From an uncultured Eubacterium sp. (lineage in GTDB: Bacteria; Bacillota; Clostridia; Peptostreptococcales; Anaerovoracaceae), in NCBI GenBank assembly GCA_937894585.1, contig CALBGO010000122.1:1-15849 (forward strand): a DNA stretch of 15,849 nt. The letters are read 5' to 3'. Position numbers and translations under genes: made by a program. This document shows, one piece after another, positions 6,639-13,557 of the stretch (position 1 is the stretch's first letter; each line of letters begins with the position of its first letter). The notes under the pieces were generated by a model. The model was given only the letters and a program-made list of their open reading frames with translations. It made no database searches and had not been told where the DNA came from.

Positions 6639-7994
6639 CTATTTATCTAGTTTCGCCGACGGTTTATGCGCTGCCGCATCCGCTGTAAACGCTTCGTAAA
6701 TTGCTTTAATTGCTCTGTCGAAGTCTTTATTCTTCACACCTACAATAATATTCATTTCGCTGGAGCCCTGGTCAATCATACGGATATTCACATCTGCTTC
6801 CGCCAGTGCGTTAAACAGGGTTGCGGATACACCGCGTCTGCTGCTCATACCATGTCCCACAGTGGCAATCAGAGCAATGTCTTCAAAGGTTTCCATATGA
6901 TCCGGACTCAGCTGACGGTCAAAGCTTTCCAAAAGCTCATCAAGTCTTCCGTCCAGACTGCTGTTGGAAACCACGACGGAAACCGTGTCGATGCCGCTCG
7001 GCAAATGTTCAAAGTCAATATCCATATCCTCCAAAATCGCCAGAATCCTTCTGACAAATCCTCTCTCTGAGGACATCATATTCTTGTAGATGGCAATAAC
7101 CGTAAAATCCTTGCTGCCTGCGATACCTGTGATAACATTTGTACTGTCCACATCAGGTTCTGCCGTAATAATAGTGCCGGGATCTTCCGGATGGTTGGTA
7201 TTTTTGATATTAATCGGAATGTTGGCGATTCTTGCCGGATAAATCGCATCTTCGTGAAGTACGGAAGCTCCCATATAGGAAAGTTCCCGAAGCTCCAGAT
7301 ATGAAATCTTATGAATCGGCTTTGCGTCCCGAACAATTCTCGGGTCCGCCATCAGAAAGCCGGAAACATCGGTCCAGTTCTCGTACATATCTGCACCGAC
7401 AGCCCTTGCCACAAGGGAGCCTGTAATATCAGAACCGCCTCTTGAGAAAGTTCTCACCTTGCCGTCCTTCTCACCGGTTCCGTAAAAGCCCGGCAGCACA
7501 GCTCTCTCGTGCTTTGCAAGTTCTTTTCTTAAGGCTTCGTCAGTTGCCTCCTGCATCAGTCTGCCTTTGCCGTCGAAAAGGATCAGTCCCTCGGTATCAA
7601 CAAAATCATAACCGAGAAAAGCCGCTACCAGCACAGCGTTGAGATATTCTCCGCGGCTTGCGATATAATCGGCAGTACAGCCGGCCTTCAGGTTCTCTTT
7701 GATTTTATCGAAATGAGCCTGTAAATCCACATCTACCCCCAGGTTCAGCTTAACCGCCATAAAGCGATCAGTTATAACCTGAAAAATCTGGTCGTAAGGC
7801 AGATTATGCTCTCTGTGTGTCTTGCACAGATACAAAAGATCCGTAATTTTATTGTCTCCGTCAAAGCGTTTACCCGGTGCAGAAACAACGATATACTTTC
7901 TGTCGGGGTCCGCGTCGATAATCTGTTTGGTTTTCATCAGCTGAATTCCGTCTGCCACGGAAGATCCGCCGAATTTAGCTACTTTTATTCCCAT
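6639..7994 (-). CDS. lysC: Aspartate kinase with two C-terminal ACT domains
   Basis: A 451-residue monofunctional aspartokinase that phosphorylates aspartate in the first step to lysine, threonine and methionine. The catalytic domain begins with KFGGSS (7-12); the SRGGSD substrate/nucleotide motif is at 184-189, and YENWTDVSGFLMADPR follows. Two ACT domains (about 297-370 and 374-440) supply amino-acid feedback; which amino acid inhibits cannot be read here. Length matches the E. coli LysC / Bacillus YclM group rather than the 408-residue alpha/beta type. The start is the ATG at 7992-7994, preceded by GGAGG; the open frame extends ten codons further to a TTG with no site. Single-gene unit with its own promoter at 8033-8061. 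The symbol is given by function; paralogues elsewhere in the genome are possible. Confidence 0.94.
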   Translation of the reverse strand: MGIKVAKFGGSSVADGIQLMKTKQIIDADPDRKYIVVSAPGKRFDGDNKITDLLYLCKTHREHNLPYDQIFQVITDRFMAVKLNLGVDVDLQAHFDKIKENLKAGCTADYIASRGEYLNAVLVAAFLGYDFVDTEGLILFDGKGRLMQEATDEALRKELAKHERAVLPGFYGTGEKDGKVRTFSRGGSDITGSLVARAVGADMYENWTDVSGFLMADPRIVRDAKPIHKISYLELRELSYMGASVLHEDAIYPARIANIPINIKNTNHPEDPGTIITAEPDVDSTNVITGIAGSKDFTVIAIYKNMMSSERGFVRRILAILEDMDIDFEHLPSGIDTVSVVVSNSSLDGRLDELLESFDRQLSPDHMETFEDIALIATVGHGMSSRRGVSATLFNALAEADVNIRMIDQGSSEMNIIVGVKNKDFDRAIKAIYEAFTADAAAHKPSAKLDK

Positions 7995-8032
7995 GAATGA
8001 AATTCCTCCAAAATTTATCAGCAATATATTTC

Positions 8033-8061
8033 ATTATATTACAGTGAAAGTATCCTTGCAA
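8033..8061 (-). promoter_or_regulatory. Promoter of aspartokinase
   Basis: On the minus strand TTGCAA (8056-8061), 17-base spacer, TATAAT (8033-8038). The predicted leader to the ATG is only about 35 bases, too short for a lysine riboswitch or T-box. Confidence 0.8.
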
Positions 8062-8069
8062 CGGTTTTT

Positions 8070-8104
8070 TATTATTTTTTGTAGGTTATTCACAAAAAAT
8101 AATA
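8070..8104. repeat. 13-base perfect inverted repeat beside the aspartokinase promoter
   Basis: 8070-8082 (TATTATTTTTTGT) is the exact reverse complement of 8092-8104, with a 9-base spacer. It lies 9 bases upstream of the -35 box of the aspartokinase promoter and between two divergent genes, so it cannot be terminating either. It could be an operator or an A/T-rich upstream element. No further structure was seen in the rest of the AT-rich gap to 8220. Confidence 0.55.
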
Positions 8105-8221
8105 CATTTTATGTCCAATTTATATCAAAAAAGATTTTATACATCAGCGCAAAAAAGTCATTCCTCTCTTATCTAAAAAATACAGCCGATATAAAAAAAT
8201 ATAAAACTACACTTACTTTTA

Positions 8222-8230
8222 TGATATAAT
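8222..8230 (+). promoter_or_regulatory. Extended -10 promoter of the NYN gene
   Basis: TGA followed by TATAAT (8225-8230) makes an extended -10 element 40 bases upstream of the ATG; no good -35 box at the right distance. A strong AAAGGGAGGG ribosome binding site lies at 8255-8264. Confidence 0.5.
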
Positions 8231-8270
8231 AAGATAAAGTCAGTGTTTTTTATCAAAGGGAGGGATTATA

Positions 8271-9662
8271 ATGTACGAAGATTTCTGCAATCCTGCACAA
8301 GCAGACAACGAAAACAGCCAACCGGCTTTCCGCAATACTTATACGGTAATATCTGCTGCAGCATATCTTTTAGGGGTTCCCAAACATATTTTTGAAAATG
8401 AATATGAATCTCCAAAAATGGAAATTTACAACAGTCTGGAGCTGAACAAACATGCCCGTATCATACGAAATCTATGTCTTCTGCGAAATGCCATCGAACG
8501 CAATTTCGGTATTATTAATGAGAAGATGCATTTTGAATATGCCGGTCTCACAAGTCTTTCCGACTATATCCCGATAGATGCTATTGAGCAGCTTTCGAAA
8601 GATGGTATACAGATACTTCATTCCAACTACAGGCTGGTTCAGTATGTAATTGAACTGAATCAGCTGATTATGGACCGCATCAATAACTGTAAAAATTGTT
8701 TTCCTATGTGGCTGAACTGGCAGTATATAAAAAATATATTCATCATGCCGGATGGCCTGAGCGAAGAAGGATGCCGGACTGCCGCATCTTTATACTACAC
8801 GAACAAAAACAGATATCCTTACAAAGTTTATCTTAACTGGGATCCTGACGATCAGGGGAATATTCTTTACAACGATAAAAAATTCGTTCTTCTGCTGTAT
8901 CAATGGAATCACGATGAATTTACCGATTTGAGCAAAGTCTGCGATACCCGCAGCGATACAAAAGGAAATATTTACGATTTCTTAGATGACAGTAAAAAAA
9001 CAGTTATTGTAGTAGACTGCGAAAATTCAGATCCATACCGTTTCTGCAATGTTTTAAACGACCTGGATACAGAATATACCGAAAAAATCTCTAAGATTAT
9101 TCTGTTCGACGATATACATACTGCTACTGCATGGGAAATCCTGGATCAATATACGAAAATACCTATCGAACGGATTCTGATCGAACGGATAAAGCAGAAC
9201 AAATCTCTTGTCGATATCCGGCTTACCGCCGACACCTGCCGGGAATTCTACCGGAACCATGCCGACTCCTTTATCCTCGTGTCCAGCGATTCCGACTACT
9301 GGGGCCTGATTTCCTCCATGCCCGATGCCAAATTCATCGTCATGATGGAAAGAGAAAAATGCGGACCGAATATTAAGTTTTCATTGTCATCTGCCGGTAT
9401 TTTTTACTGCTTTATCGACGACTTTTACTCAGGTGACAATAATGATATGCAACTTTCCGTTCTGCTTCGCGAAGCCAATAAATATCTGGAAAAAGAAGTC
9501 TGTTTTAATATGAAGGATTTAATGGATTATATCTTCAGATCCTCCAGGATACAGATGTCCGATGTAGAAAAACGGCGCTTCTACGAGCGCTGTATTAAGC
9601 CTATGCGCCTTTCTGTAGAAGCTGATGGGACCGTCAAAATCGAACTGAAATCCTGGACCTGA
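8271..9662 (+). CDS. NYN-domain (PIN-like) putative ribonuclease with unrecognised N-terminal domain
   Basis: A 463-residue soluble protein. Residues about 243-390 match the NYN/PIN-like nuclease fold: a beta strand ending in VVDCEN (Asp249, Asn252), a central KSLVDIRLTADTC (Lys311, Asp315, Asp321), and ILVSSDSDYWGLI (Asp340, Asp342), the usual acidic metal-binding set. Such proteins are typically RNA nucleases; the acidic residues are all present, so activity is plausible but untested. The N-terminal half (1-240), including an Arg/Leu-rich helical patch ARIIRNLCLLRNAIERNFG (about 62-80) and several Trp/Tyr-rich strands, I do not recognise. A short C-terminal tail (about 390-463) is also unassigned. 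ATG with a strong ribosome binding site, own promoter, terminator downstream. Monocistronic, divergent from aspartokinase. No neighbouring toxin partner, CRISPR or phage gene points to a role. Confidence 0.78.
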   Translation: MYEDFCNPAQADNENSQPAFRNTYTVISAAAYLLGVPKHIFENEYESPKMEIYNSLELNKHARIIRNLCLLRNAIERNFGIINEKMHFEYAGLTSLSDYIPIDAIEQLSKDGIQILHSNYRLVQYVIELNQLIMDRINNCKNCFPMWLNWQYIKNIFIMPDGLSEEGCRTAASLYYTNKNRYPYKVYLNWDPDDQGNILYNDKKFVLLLYQWNHDEFTDLSKVCDTRSDTKGNIYDFLDDSKKTVIVVDCENSDPYRFCNVLNDLDTEYTEKISKIILFDDIHTATAWEILDQYTKIPIERILIERIKQNKSLVDIRLTADTCREFYRNHADSFILVSSDSDYWGLISSMPDAKFIVMMEREKCGPNIKFSLSSAGIFYCFIDDFYSGDNNDMQLSVLLREANKYLEKEVCFNMKDLMDYIFRSSRIQMSDVEKRRFYERCIKPMRLSVEADGTVKIELKSWT

Positions 9663-9731
9663 CAGGCTCTTCCCGCAGCTCTTGTTTTGCGGTTCAACCG
9701 GTCTGTACAAAAGTAATGCACAGAATAAAAC

Positions 9732-9792
9732 AGGATGCCCCGAAACTGCCGGCTCTACCTTGCCGATGCAGATTCAAGGGCATCCTTTCTTT
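9732..9792. terminator. Nested hairpin, likely bidirectional terminator
   Basis: An outer stem AGGATGCCC (9732-9740) pairs with 9778-9786. Inside, CTGC (9746-9749) pairs with 9768-9771 and CGGC (9750-9753) with 9762-9765. The plus strand continues TTTCTTT and the minus strand GTTTTATT, which suits the two convergent genes on either side. The nested internal stems are more elaborate than most terminators. Confidence 0.65.
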
Positions 9793-9834
9793 ATCTATTT
9801 GTTGTGAACAGCTGCTGTTCTGCAAATATCCATT

Positions 9835-10371
9835 CTATACTCTGTCCATATCGTAGTCCAACAGAGTCCCTCTTTTGGAGTATTCAAAATCATATTCTCT
9901 GCCGTTTTTATAAGCTTCTGCTTCGTAAACATATCTGCCGTCGTCTCTTGTGAGTCTGACATACAGAATCACTGCTCCCGGAACTACCTTTTTAATCTTA
10001 CTGGTAATAGTGGCTTTGCTCACAGCACCTACTTTGGAAGCTGAATATCTTGAACCGATATAATCACTTTCAAAATCGTAGATCCTGCCCGTATATGCAT
10101 TCATCTCGATAGAATACAATCTGTTTTTGTAAACAGCCTTGCCTACATACACTTTTCTTCCGTCGTCGGTAGTTAAACGGAGATATTTAATCCCGCCGTT
10201 TCCGGGCACTTCATCTACAAAAATGCTCCTCGCCTTATTCCAGCTCATTACCTTAGATGCTGCCGAAGCATCGCCTGCACCGCTTCCCGAAAGATATGCA
10301 AAGGATGTGATTACCATTGACAGTGTCAATGCGGTTACAACGAATAATTTTCCCAATCTGTTCTTTGTCAT
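9835..10371 (-). CDS. Secreted protein with two PepSY-type repeats
   Basis: A 178-residue exported protein. A basic N-terminus and hydrophobic core (about 8-28) followed by small residues around ASAAS (35-39) form a signal peptide; no lipobox Cys. The mature part holds two similar repeats (about 46-103 and 119-176), each with a helix, then VPG, then strands of the pattern Y-[LV]-R-L-T-x-DDGR-x-VY, and an ending rich in Tyr/Asp/Phe. This is the PepSY layout. Known family proposals include protease inhibition and cell-envelope sensing; the role here is unknown. Start ATG with AGGAGG eight bases upstream. Monocistronic, between the metK terminator and the nested hairpin at 9732. The promoter region carries a direct repeat suggesting two-component control, although no sensor kinase or response regulator lies in the window. 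Confidence 0.82.
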   Translation of the reverse strand: MTKNRLGKLFVVTALTLSMVITSFAYLSGSGAGDASAASKVMSWNKARSIFVDEVPGNGGIKYLRLTTDDGRKVYVGKAVYKNRLYSIEMNAYTGRIYDFESDYIGSRYSASKVGAVSKATITSKIKKVVPGAVILYVRLTRDDGRYVYEAEAYKNGREYDFEYSKRGTLLDYDMDRV

Positions 10372-10422
10372 TTTTATTTCCTCCTGTTCTATATTCCATT
10401 TGTTTTCCTTAAGTATGCCCCT

Positions 10423-10456
10423 ATCATAAAGCAGAAAGATGAAAAGAAAATGAAAA
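10423..10456 (-). promoter_or_regulatory. PepSY gene promoter with 11-base-spaced direct repeat
   Basis: On the minus strand a -10-like TATGAT (10423-10428) lacks a good -35 box. Instead TTTTCAT occurs at 10450-10456 and again at 10439-10445, exactly 11 bases apart, over and around the -35 position. Direct repeats at one helical turn upstream of a poor -35 are the usual layout for OmpR/PhoB-type activators. The upstream copy borders the metK terminator T tract. Confidence 0.4.
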
Positions 10457-10503
10457 AAACCGGTTTTTGGTAATTTCCCGAAAAAATTTCCAAAAGCCGG
10501 TTT
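10453..10503 (-). terminator. metK terminator
   Basis: 10490-10503 pairs with 10457-10470 (14 positions, one mismatch), followed on the minus strand by a run of seven T. It lies about 20 bases after the metK stop. Confidence 0.85.
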
Positions 10504-10523
10504 GTTATCACTTATATGTATTT

Positions 10524-11702
10524 CTACAGATATGCCTTCAGTTCTTCAACTTTATCAAGCTTTTCCCAAGGCAGCTGCACATCGGTTCTGCCGAAGTGAC
10601 CGTAAGCTGCGGTCTGTCTGTAAATCGGTCTTCTCAGATCTAAGTCGCGGATAATAGCTGCCGGTCTCAAATCAAAATGCTTGTTTACGATATCGGCAAT
10701 TTCGCCGTCAGACAGCTTTCCAGTCCCTTCAGTATCTACAAGAATGGATACCGGCTTTGCAACGCCGATGGCATAAGCCAGCTGAATTTCACACTTGTCC
10801 GCAAGACCTGCCGCTACAATGTTTTTCGCTGCGTATCTTGCCGCATAAGAAGCGGAACGGTCAACTTTTGTAGGGTCTTTTCCGGAGAAAGCGCCGCCGC
10901 CGTGACGGGCATACCCGCCGTAAGTATCTACGATGATTTTTCTGCCTGTAAGTCCAGAGTCACCGTGCGGTCCTCCGATTACAAATCTTCCTGTCGGATT
11001 TACAAAGTATTTAGTCTCATCGTCTAAAAGTTCTGCCGGAATTACCGGTTTAATTACATGCTCGATCAGGTCAGCTCTGATCTGCTCCTGCTCTGCTTCC
11101 GGATCGTGCTGGGTGGAAATCAGAACAGTATCGATTCTTTTTACCTTGTCGCCGTCGTATTCTACGGTAACCTGAGTTTTTCCGTCAGGACGCAGATACT
11201 TCAGAGTGCCGTCTTTTCTTACCTTTGTCAGCTGCAGTGCCAGTTCATGAGCCATCTGAATCGGCATCGGCATATACTGAGGCGTTTCATTGCAGGCATA
11301 GCCGAACATAATCCCCTGGTCTCCCGCACCGATGGTATCAATCTGATCGTCAAGGGTTCCTTCCTTGTATTCAAGGGCTTTGTCAACGCCCATGGCGATA
11401 TCGCCGGACTGTTCGTCGATAGCGGTCAATACTGCGCAGGTATTGCCGTCAAAACCGTATTTTGCTCTGTCATAGCCGATATCTGTAATTACGCTTCTTA
11501 CAATTTTCGGAATGTCGATATAGCAATGTGTGCTGATTTCTCCCATTACCATAGCGTACCCTGTTGTCGCAGTGGTTTCACATGCTACCCTGCCGTAAGG
11601 ATCCTTCTCCATAATAGCATCCAGAATTGCGTCGGAAACCTGATCGCACAGTTTATCAGGATGTCCTTCTGTTACGGACTCTGATGTAAATAGTTTCTTC
11701 AT
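10524..11702 (-). CDS. metK: S-adenosylmethionine synthase
   Basis: A 392-residue MetK that makes S-adenosylmethionine from methionine and ATP; cytoplasmic, normally a tetramer. Signature stretches are present: GHPDK (13-17), GAGDQGIMFGY (125-135) with the conserved Asp/Gln, and the glycine-rich GGGAFSGKDPTKVD (268-281). Length is normal for the family. The start is the ATG at 11700-11702, with GGAAGGAG upstream; the frame continues 15 codons into the riboswitch expression platform, but those codons lie inside the terminator and are not translated. Expression is governed by the SAM-I riboswitch immediately upstream, so high SAM should stop transcription before the gene. Single-gene unit ended by the hairpin at 10453-10503. 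Confidence 0.98.
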   Translation of the reverse strand: MKKLFTSESVTEGHPDKLCDQVSDAILDAIMEKDPYGRVACETTATTGYAMVMGEISTHCYIDIPKIVRSVITDIGYDRAKYGFDGNTCAVLTAIDEQSGDIAMGVDKALEYKEGTLDDQIDTIGAGDQGIMFGYACNETPQYMPMPIQMAHELALQLTKVRKDGTLKYLRPDGKTQVTVEYDGDKVKRIDTVLISTQHDPEAEQEQIRADLIEHVIKPVIPAELLDDETKYFVNPTGRFVIGGPHGDSGLTGRKIIVDTYGGYARHGGGAFSGKDPTKVDRSASYAARYAAKNIVAAGLADKCEIQLAYAIGVAKPVSILVDTEGTGKLSDGEIADIVNKHFDLRPAAIIRDLDLRRPIYRQTAAYGHFGRTDVQLPWEKLDKVEELKAYL

Positions 11703-11725
11703 TGGTATTACTCCTTCCTTAAATC

Positions 11726-11763
11726 GAAAAAAAGACCTTTTCTTCAAGTGAAAGAAAAGGTCT
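11726..11763 (-). terminator. SAM riboswitch expression-platform terminator
   Basis: On the minus strand AGACCTTTTCTTTC (11750-11763) pairs with 11733-11745, followed by a T run (11726-11733). The competing antiterminator is visible: 11784-11794, which includes the 3' strand of P1, can pair with 11750-11760, the 5' strand of this terminator, with one mismatch and one G-U over 11 positions. SAM binding frees the terminator. Confidence 0.88.
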
Positions 11764-11782
11764 GAATCAGCAAATTATCCGT

Positions 11783-11901
11783 TCCTCATCTTTCAGAATC
11801 TGATGTTCTGTAGGATTTAGCACCTTCTCTGTCCGCTGTAAAACGAACACACAGGTTGCCGGGCGTCAAAGGGCCTATTCCCTCAGCCACTCTTAATAAG
11901 G
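11783..11901 (-). ncRNA. SAM-I (S-box) riboswitch aptamer
   Basis: Read on the minus strand, the conserved S-box pieces appear in order: AAGAGTGGCTGAGGGA, GGCCC, GCCCGGCAACC, AAGGTGCTAAATCC and GAAAGATGAGG. P1 pairs the CCTTATT at 11895-11901 with GATGAGGA at 11783-11790. It lies between the metK promoter and the terminator at 11726-11763, the classic order for SAM-off control. Class assignment is by recognised consensus, not by a covariance search. Confidence 0.95.
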
Positions 11902-11915
11902 ATTTTATCTATTAA

Positions 11916-11943
11916 ATTATACTCTTTTCAAGAATTTTGTCAA
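11916..11943 (-). promoter_or_regulatory. metK promoter
   Basis: On the minus strand a perfect TTGACA (11938-11943), 16-base spacer, and a perfect TATAAT (11916-11921), a few bases before the riboswitch begins. Confidence 0.85.
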
Positions 11944-11950
11944 TAGCATA

Positions 11951-11978
11951 TTGTATTTTCACAAAAATAGGATATACT
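11951..11978 (+). promoter_or_regulatory. Promoter of the 395-residue orphan gene
   Basis: TTGTAT (11951-11956), 16-base spacer, TATACT (11973-11978). Its -35 box lies only seven bases from the -35 box of the divergent metK promoter, so the two polymerases may interfere. Confidence 0.6.
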
Positions 11979-12008
11979 TTATGTATATACATTTTTCAGA
12001 GGTGCCAC

Positions 12009-13196
12009 TTGAAAAAAAATAATCTTACAGTCCTGCGGGGCGGTCTTTTAGACAGCGCAGCCACCAGCCGGAAAACATTTGTATCAGCTTACATTACTAA
12101 TACTCGTCTGATGGGTGTCGTCGGCATGTATATGCACTTTCACCTGCCGGATAATCAAACTCTCGGAGAACTTCACCAGTTCTTTTATTTTGATTCGGAA
12201 GAATTCGGCTTTGAAAACTATCAGAGCGTTCTCGGCAGAAATCCGATGCGTCTTTCCGAAATAGAAAACTCTCTGATCGGCGGACTCGGCGGTGAGAAAA
12301 TCCAGGTGACATTAAGAGAAGCCTGCTACTTACTGCAGGAATATGTCCGCTTTAATAAGAAACATCAGATTCCTCTCCCGGAAGGCTTGACAGAATACGG
12401 ATTCCTTCTTGAGCAGGAAGTTTTTCTGTCCGAACCGGAGCATTATATTCTCATAAACAAGCAGTGCACCTCGGTCGAAAACTCTTATGAAGCTATCAAC
12501 TATTTTCTGATGCGTGTAATCGGAAAAGATTTTGAAGCAGCCGGCTATCTGGCATACAAGGATTTGAATATGGATCTTTTTCCGGAGCATCCCGCAGGTA
12601 CTTTCTGCAAGAATACCATAGAACACGAAGACGATGCGGATACTTATCTCTGCGAATCTCTTGTAGAGTTTTCCGGTAATTACTACATTTCCGTAACGGA
12701 AGTTGCCCTTACCGGTCTTATGGTCAGCAGATTCGAAAGAATTTCCCTGTTCCGCGTATCTCCCGCAGAAGCAGCTATGACCCTGGCCCGCTCGGAGTTT
12801 ATTTCCGTCTATGAAATGCTGATAGATCCATCGACATTTTCCCCGGCGTCAACAGAAAAAAGCGCTGCTGCGATGGTAACCTTTCACGATAACGGCGTGC
12901 TCTATATGATTTTTCATCCCAACAACAAACATGTTGCCAAACGGGAGTACCGCCTCAACGAAGATGTACTCGGCATGTACTTCATCACGACTTCCGGTCA
13001 GCTTCTGGCGGCTGCCTATTCTCTGGAAGAAATTAAACTTCTTGAGAAAGATCTTTCAGAATCCTCCATCGGTCACAGTCTGATTCCAATCGGCAGATAC
13101 GAATTTCAGGAAGCCGTCCTTTACGAATTTATCCAAAGCGGCTTCGGCTCCTTTGAAGATTTCGTCAATGCAATCAGAACCGATGACGAGGACTGA
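12009..13196 (+). CDS. Uncharacterised 395-residue cytoplasmic protein
   Basis: I do not recognise this protein. The preferred start is the TTG at 12009-12011: it follows AGAGGTG at a normal distance, and the promoter at 11951-11978 would place the transcript start near 11985, which excludes the earlier in-frame ATG at 11937. The protein is acidic, ends in DDED, and has no signal peptide, membrane segment or obvious catalytic motif. It appears mixed alpha/beta: a strand-rich N-terminus (residues 5-60, including MYMHFHLPDN), a central region with Tyr/Phe-rich segments, and a C-terminal half from about 225 with repeated strand-like stretches and a helix YSLEEIKLLEKDL (337-349). Monocistronic with a downstream terminator at 13309-13353 and divergent from metK; no functional link to SAM can be shown. 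Confidence 0.72.
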   Translation: MKKNNLTVLRGGLLDSAATSRKTFVSAYITNTRLMGVVGMYMHFHLPDNQTLGELHQFFYFDSEEFGFENYQSVLGRNPMRLSEIENSLIGGLGGEKIQVTLREACYLLQEYVRFNKKHQIPLPEGLTEYGFLLEQEVFLSEPEHYILINKQCTSVENSYEAINYFLMRVIGKDFEAAGYLAYKDLNMDLFPEHPAGTFCKNTIEHEDDADTYLCESLVEFSGNYYISVTEVALTGLMVSRFERISLFRVSPAEAAMTLARSEFISVYEMLIDPSTFSPASTEKSAAAMVTFHDNGVLYMIFHPNNKHVAKREYRLNEDVLGMYFITTSGQLLAAAYSLEEIKLLEKDLSESSIGHSLIPIGRYEFQEAVLYEFIQSGFGSFEDFVNAIRTDDED

Positions 13197-13308
13197 TACT
13201 CCTTCGGAAATTTCACTTTGGATTGTATAAAGCGGCAGAACAAAGTATCGCAGACGATTTATCCGCCGCACGAACAAGCGTATCAAATAAATGTTGAATT
13301 TAATCAAA

Positions 13309-13353
13309 AAAAAACACGAGTTGTCGAATTATGTCAACCTGTGTTCTTTTTTT
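13309..13353 (+). terminator. Terminator of the 395-residue orphan gene
   Basis: AACACGAGTTG (13313-13323) pairs with CAACCTGTGTT (13335-13345) with one mismatch and one G-U pair, followed by a run of seven T (13347-13353). An A run precedes the stem, so it may also work for the minus strand. The stretch 13197-13303 before it shows nothing recognisable. Confidence 0.72.
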
Positions 13354-13405
13354 GCAAAGGGTTTTCAACATGGGGAGATCCTTTGGAATTCAAACGAATC
13401 CTGTG

Positions 13406-13536
13406 TTATCCACATGGACAGCCGAAATTGTATACAATTTTATGCACTTTTTGATGTGGATAAGTATGCCAACAAAAATATTGAAATTTCAACACTATTA
13501 GCCTTATCATTCTTTTGTCAAGAGAAGTTATCCACA
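13406..13536. other. Cluster of three perfect DnaA boxes
   Basis: TTATCCACA at 13406-13414 and 13528-13536, and its reverse complement TGTGGATAA at 13455-13463, all exact matches to the bacterial DnaA box. None of the other sequence in the window was seen to carry a perfect copy. Between boxes two and three lies an AT-rich stretch with a 12-base palindrome TTGAAATTTCAA (13481-13492). Weaker relatives such as TTTTCAACA (13362-13370) lie nearby. The region is a convergent intergenic gap, so no promoter role is needed there. It may be a replication origin component or a DnaA-titrating/regulatory cluster. Confidence 0.65.
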
Positions 13537-13557
13537 TTTTTTGCATATCTTTCCTCA

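Noticed and set aside
7995..8061. Lysine riboswitch or T-box in front of aspartokinase
   Set aside because: The promoter leaves a leader of only about 35 bases, with no room for either element, and no conserved motif is seen.
11937..12008. Upstream ATG start for the 395-residue protein
   Set aside because: The first ATG overlaps the metK -35 box and lies upstream of this gene's own predicted promoter, so it would not be in the transcript.
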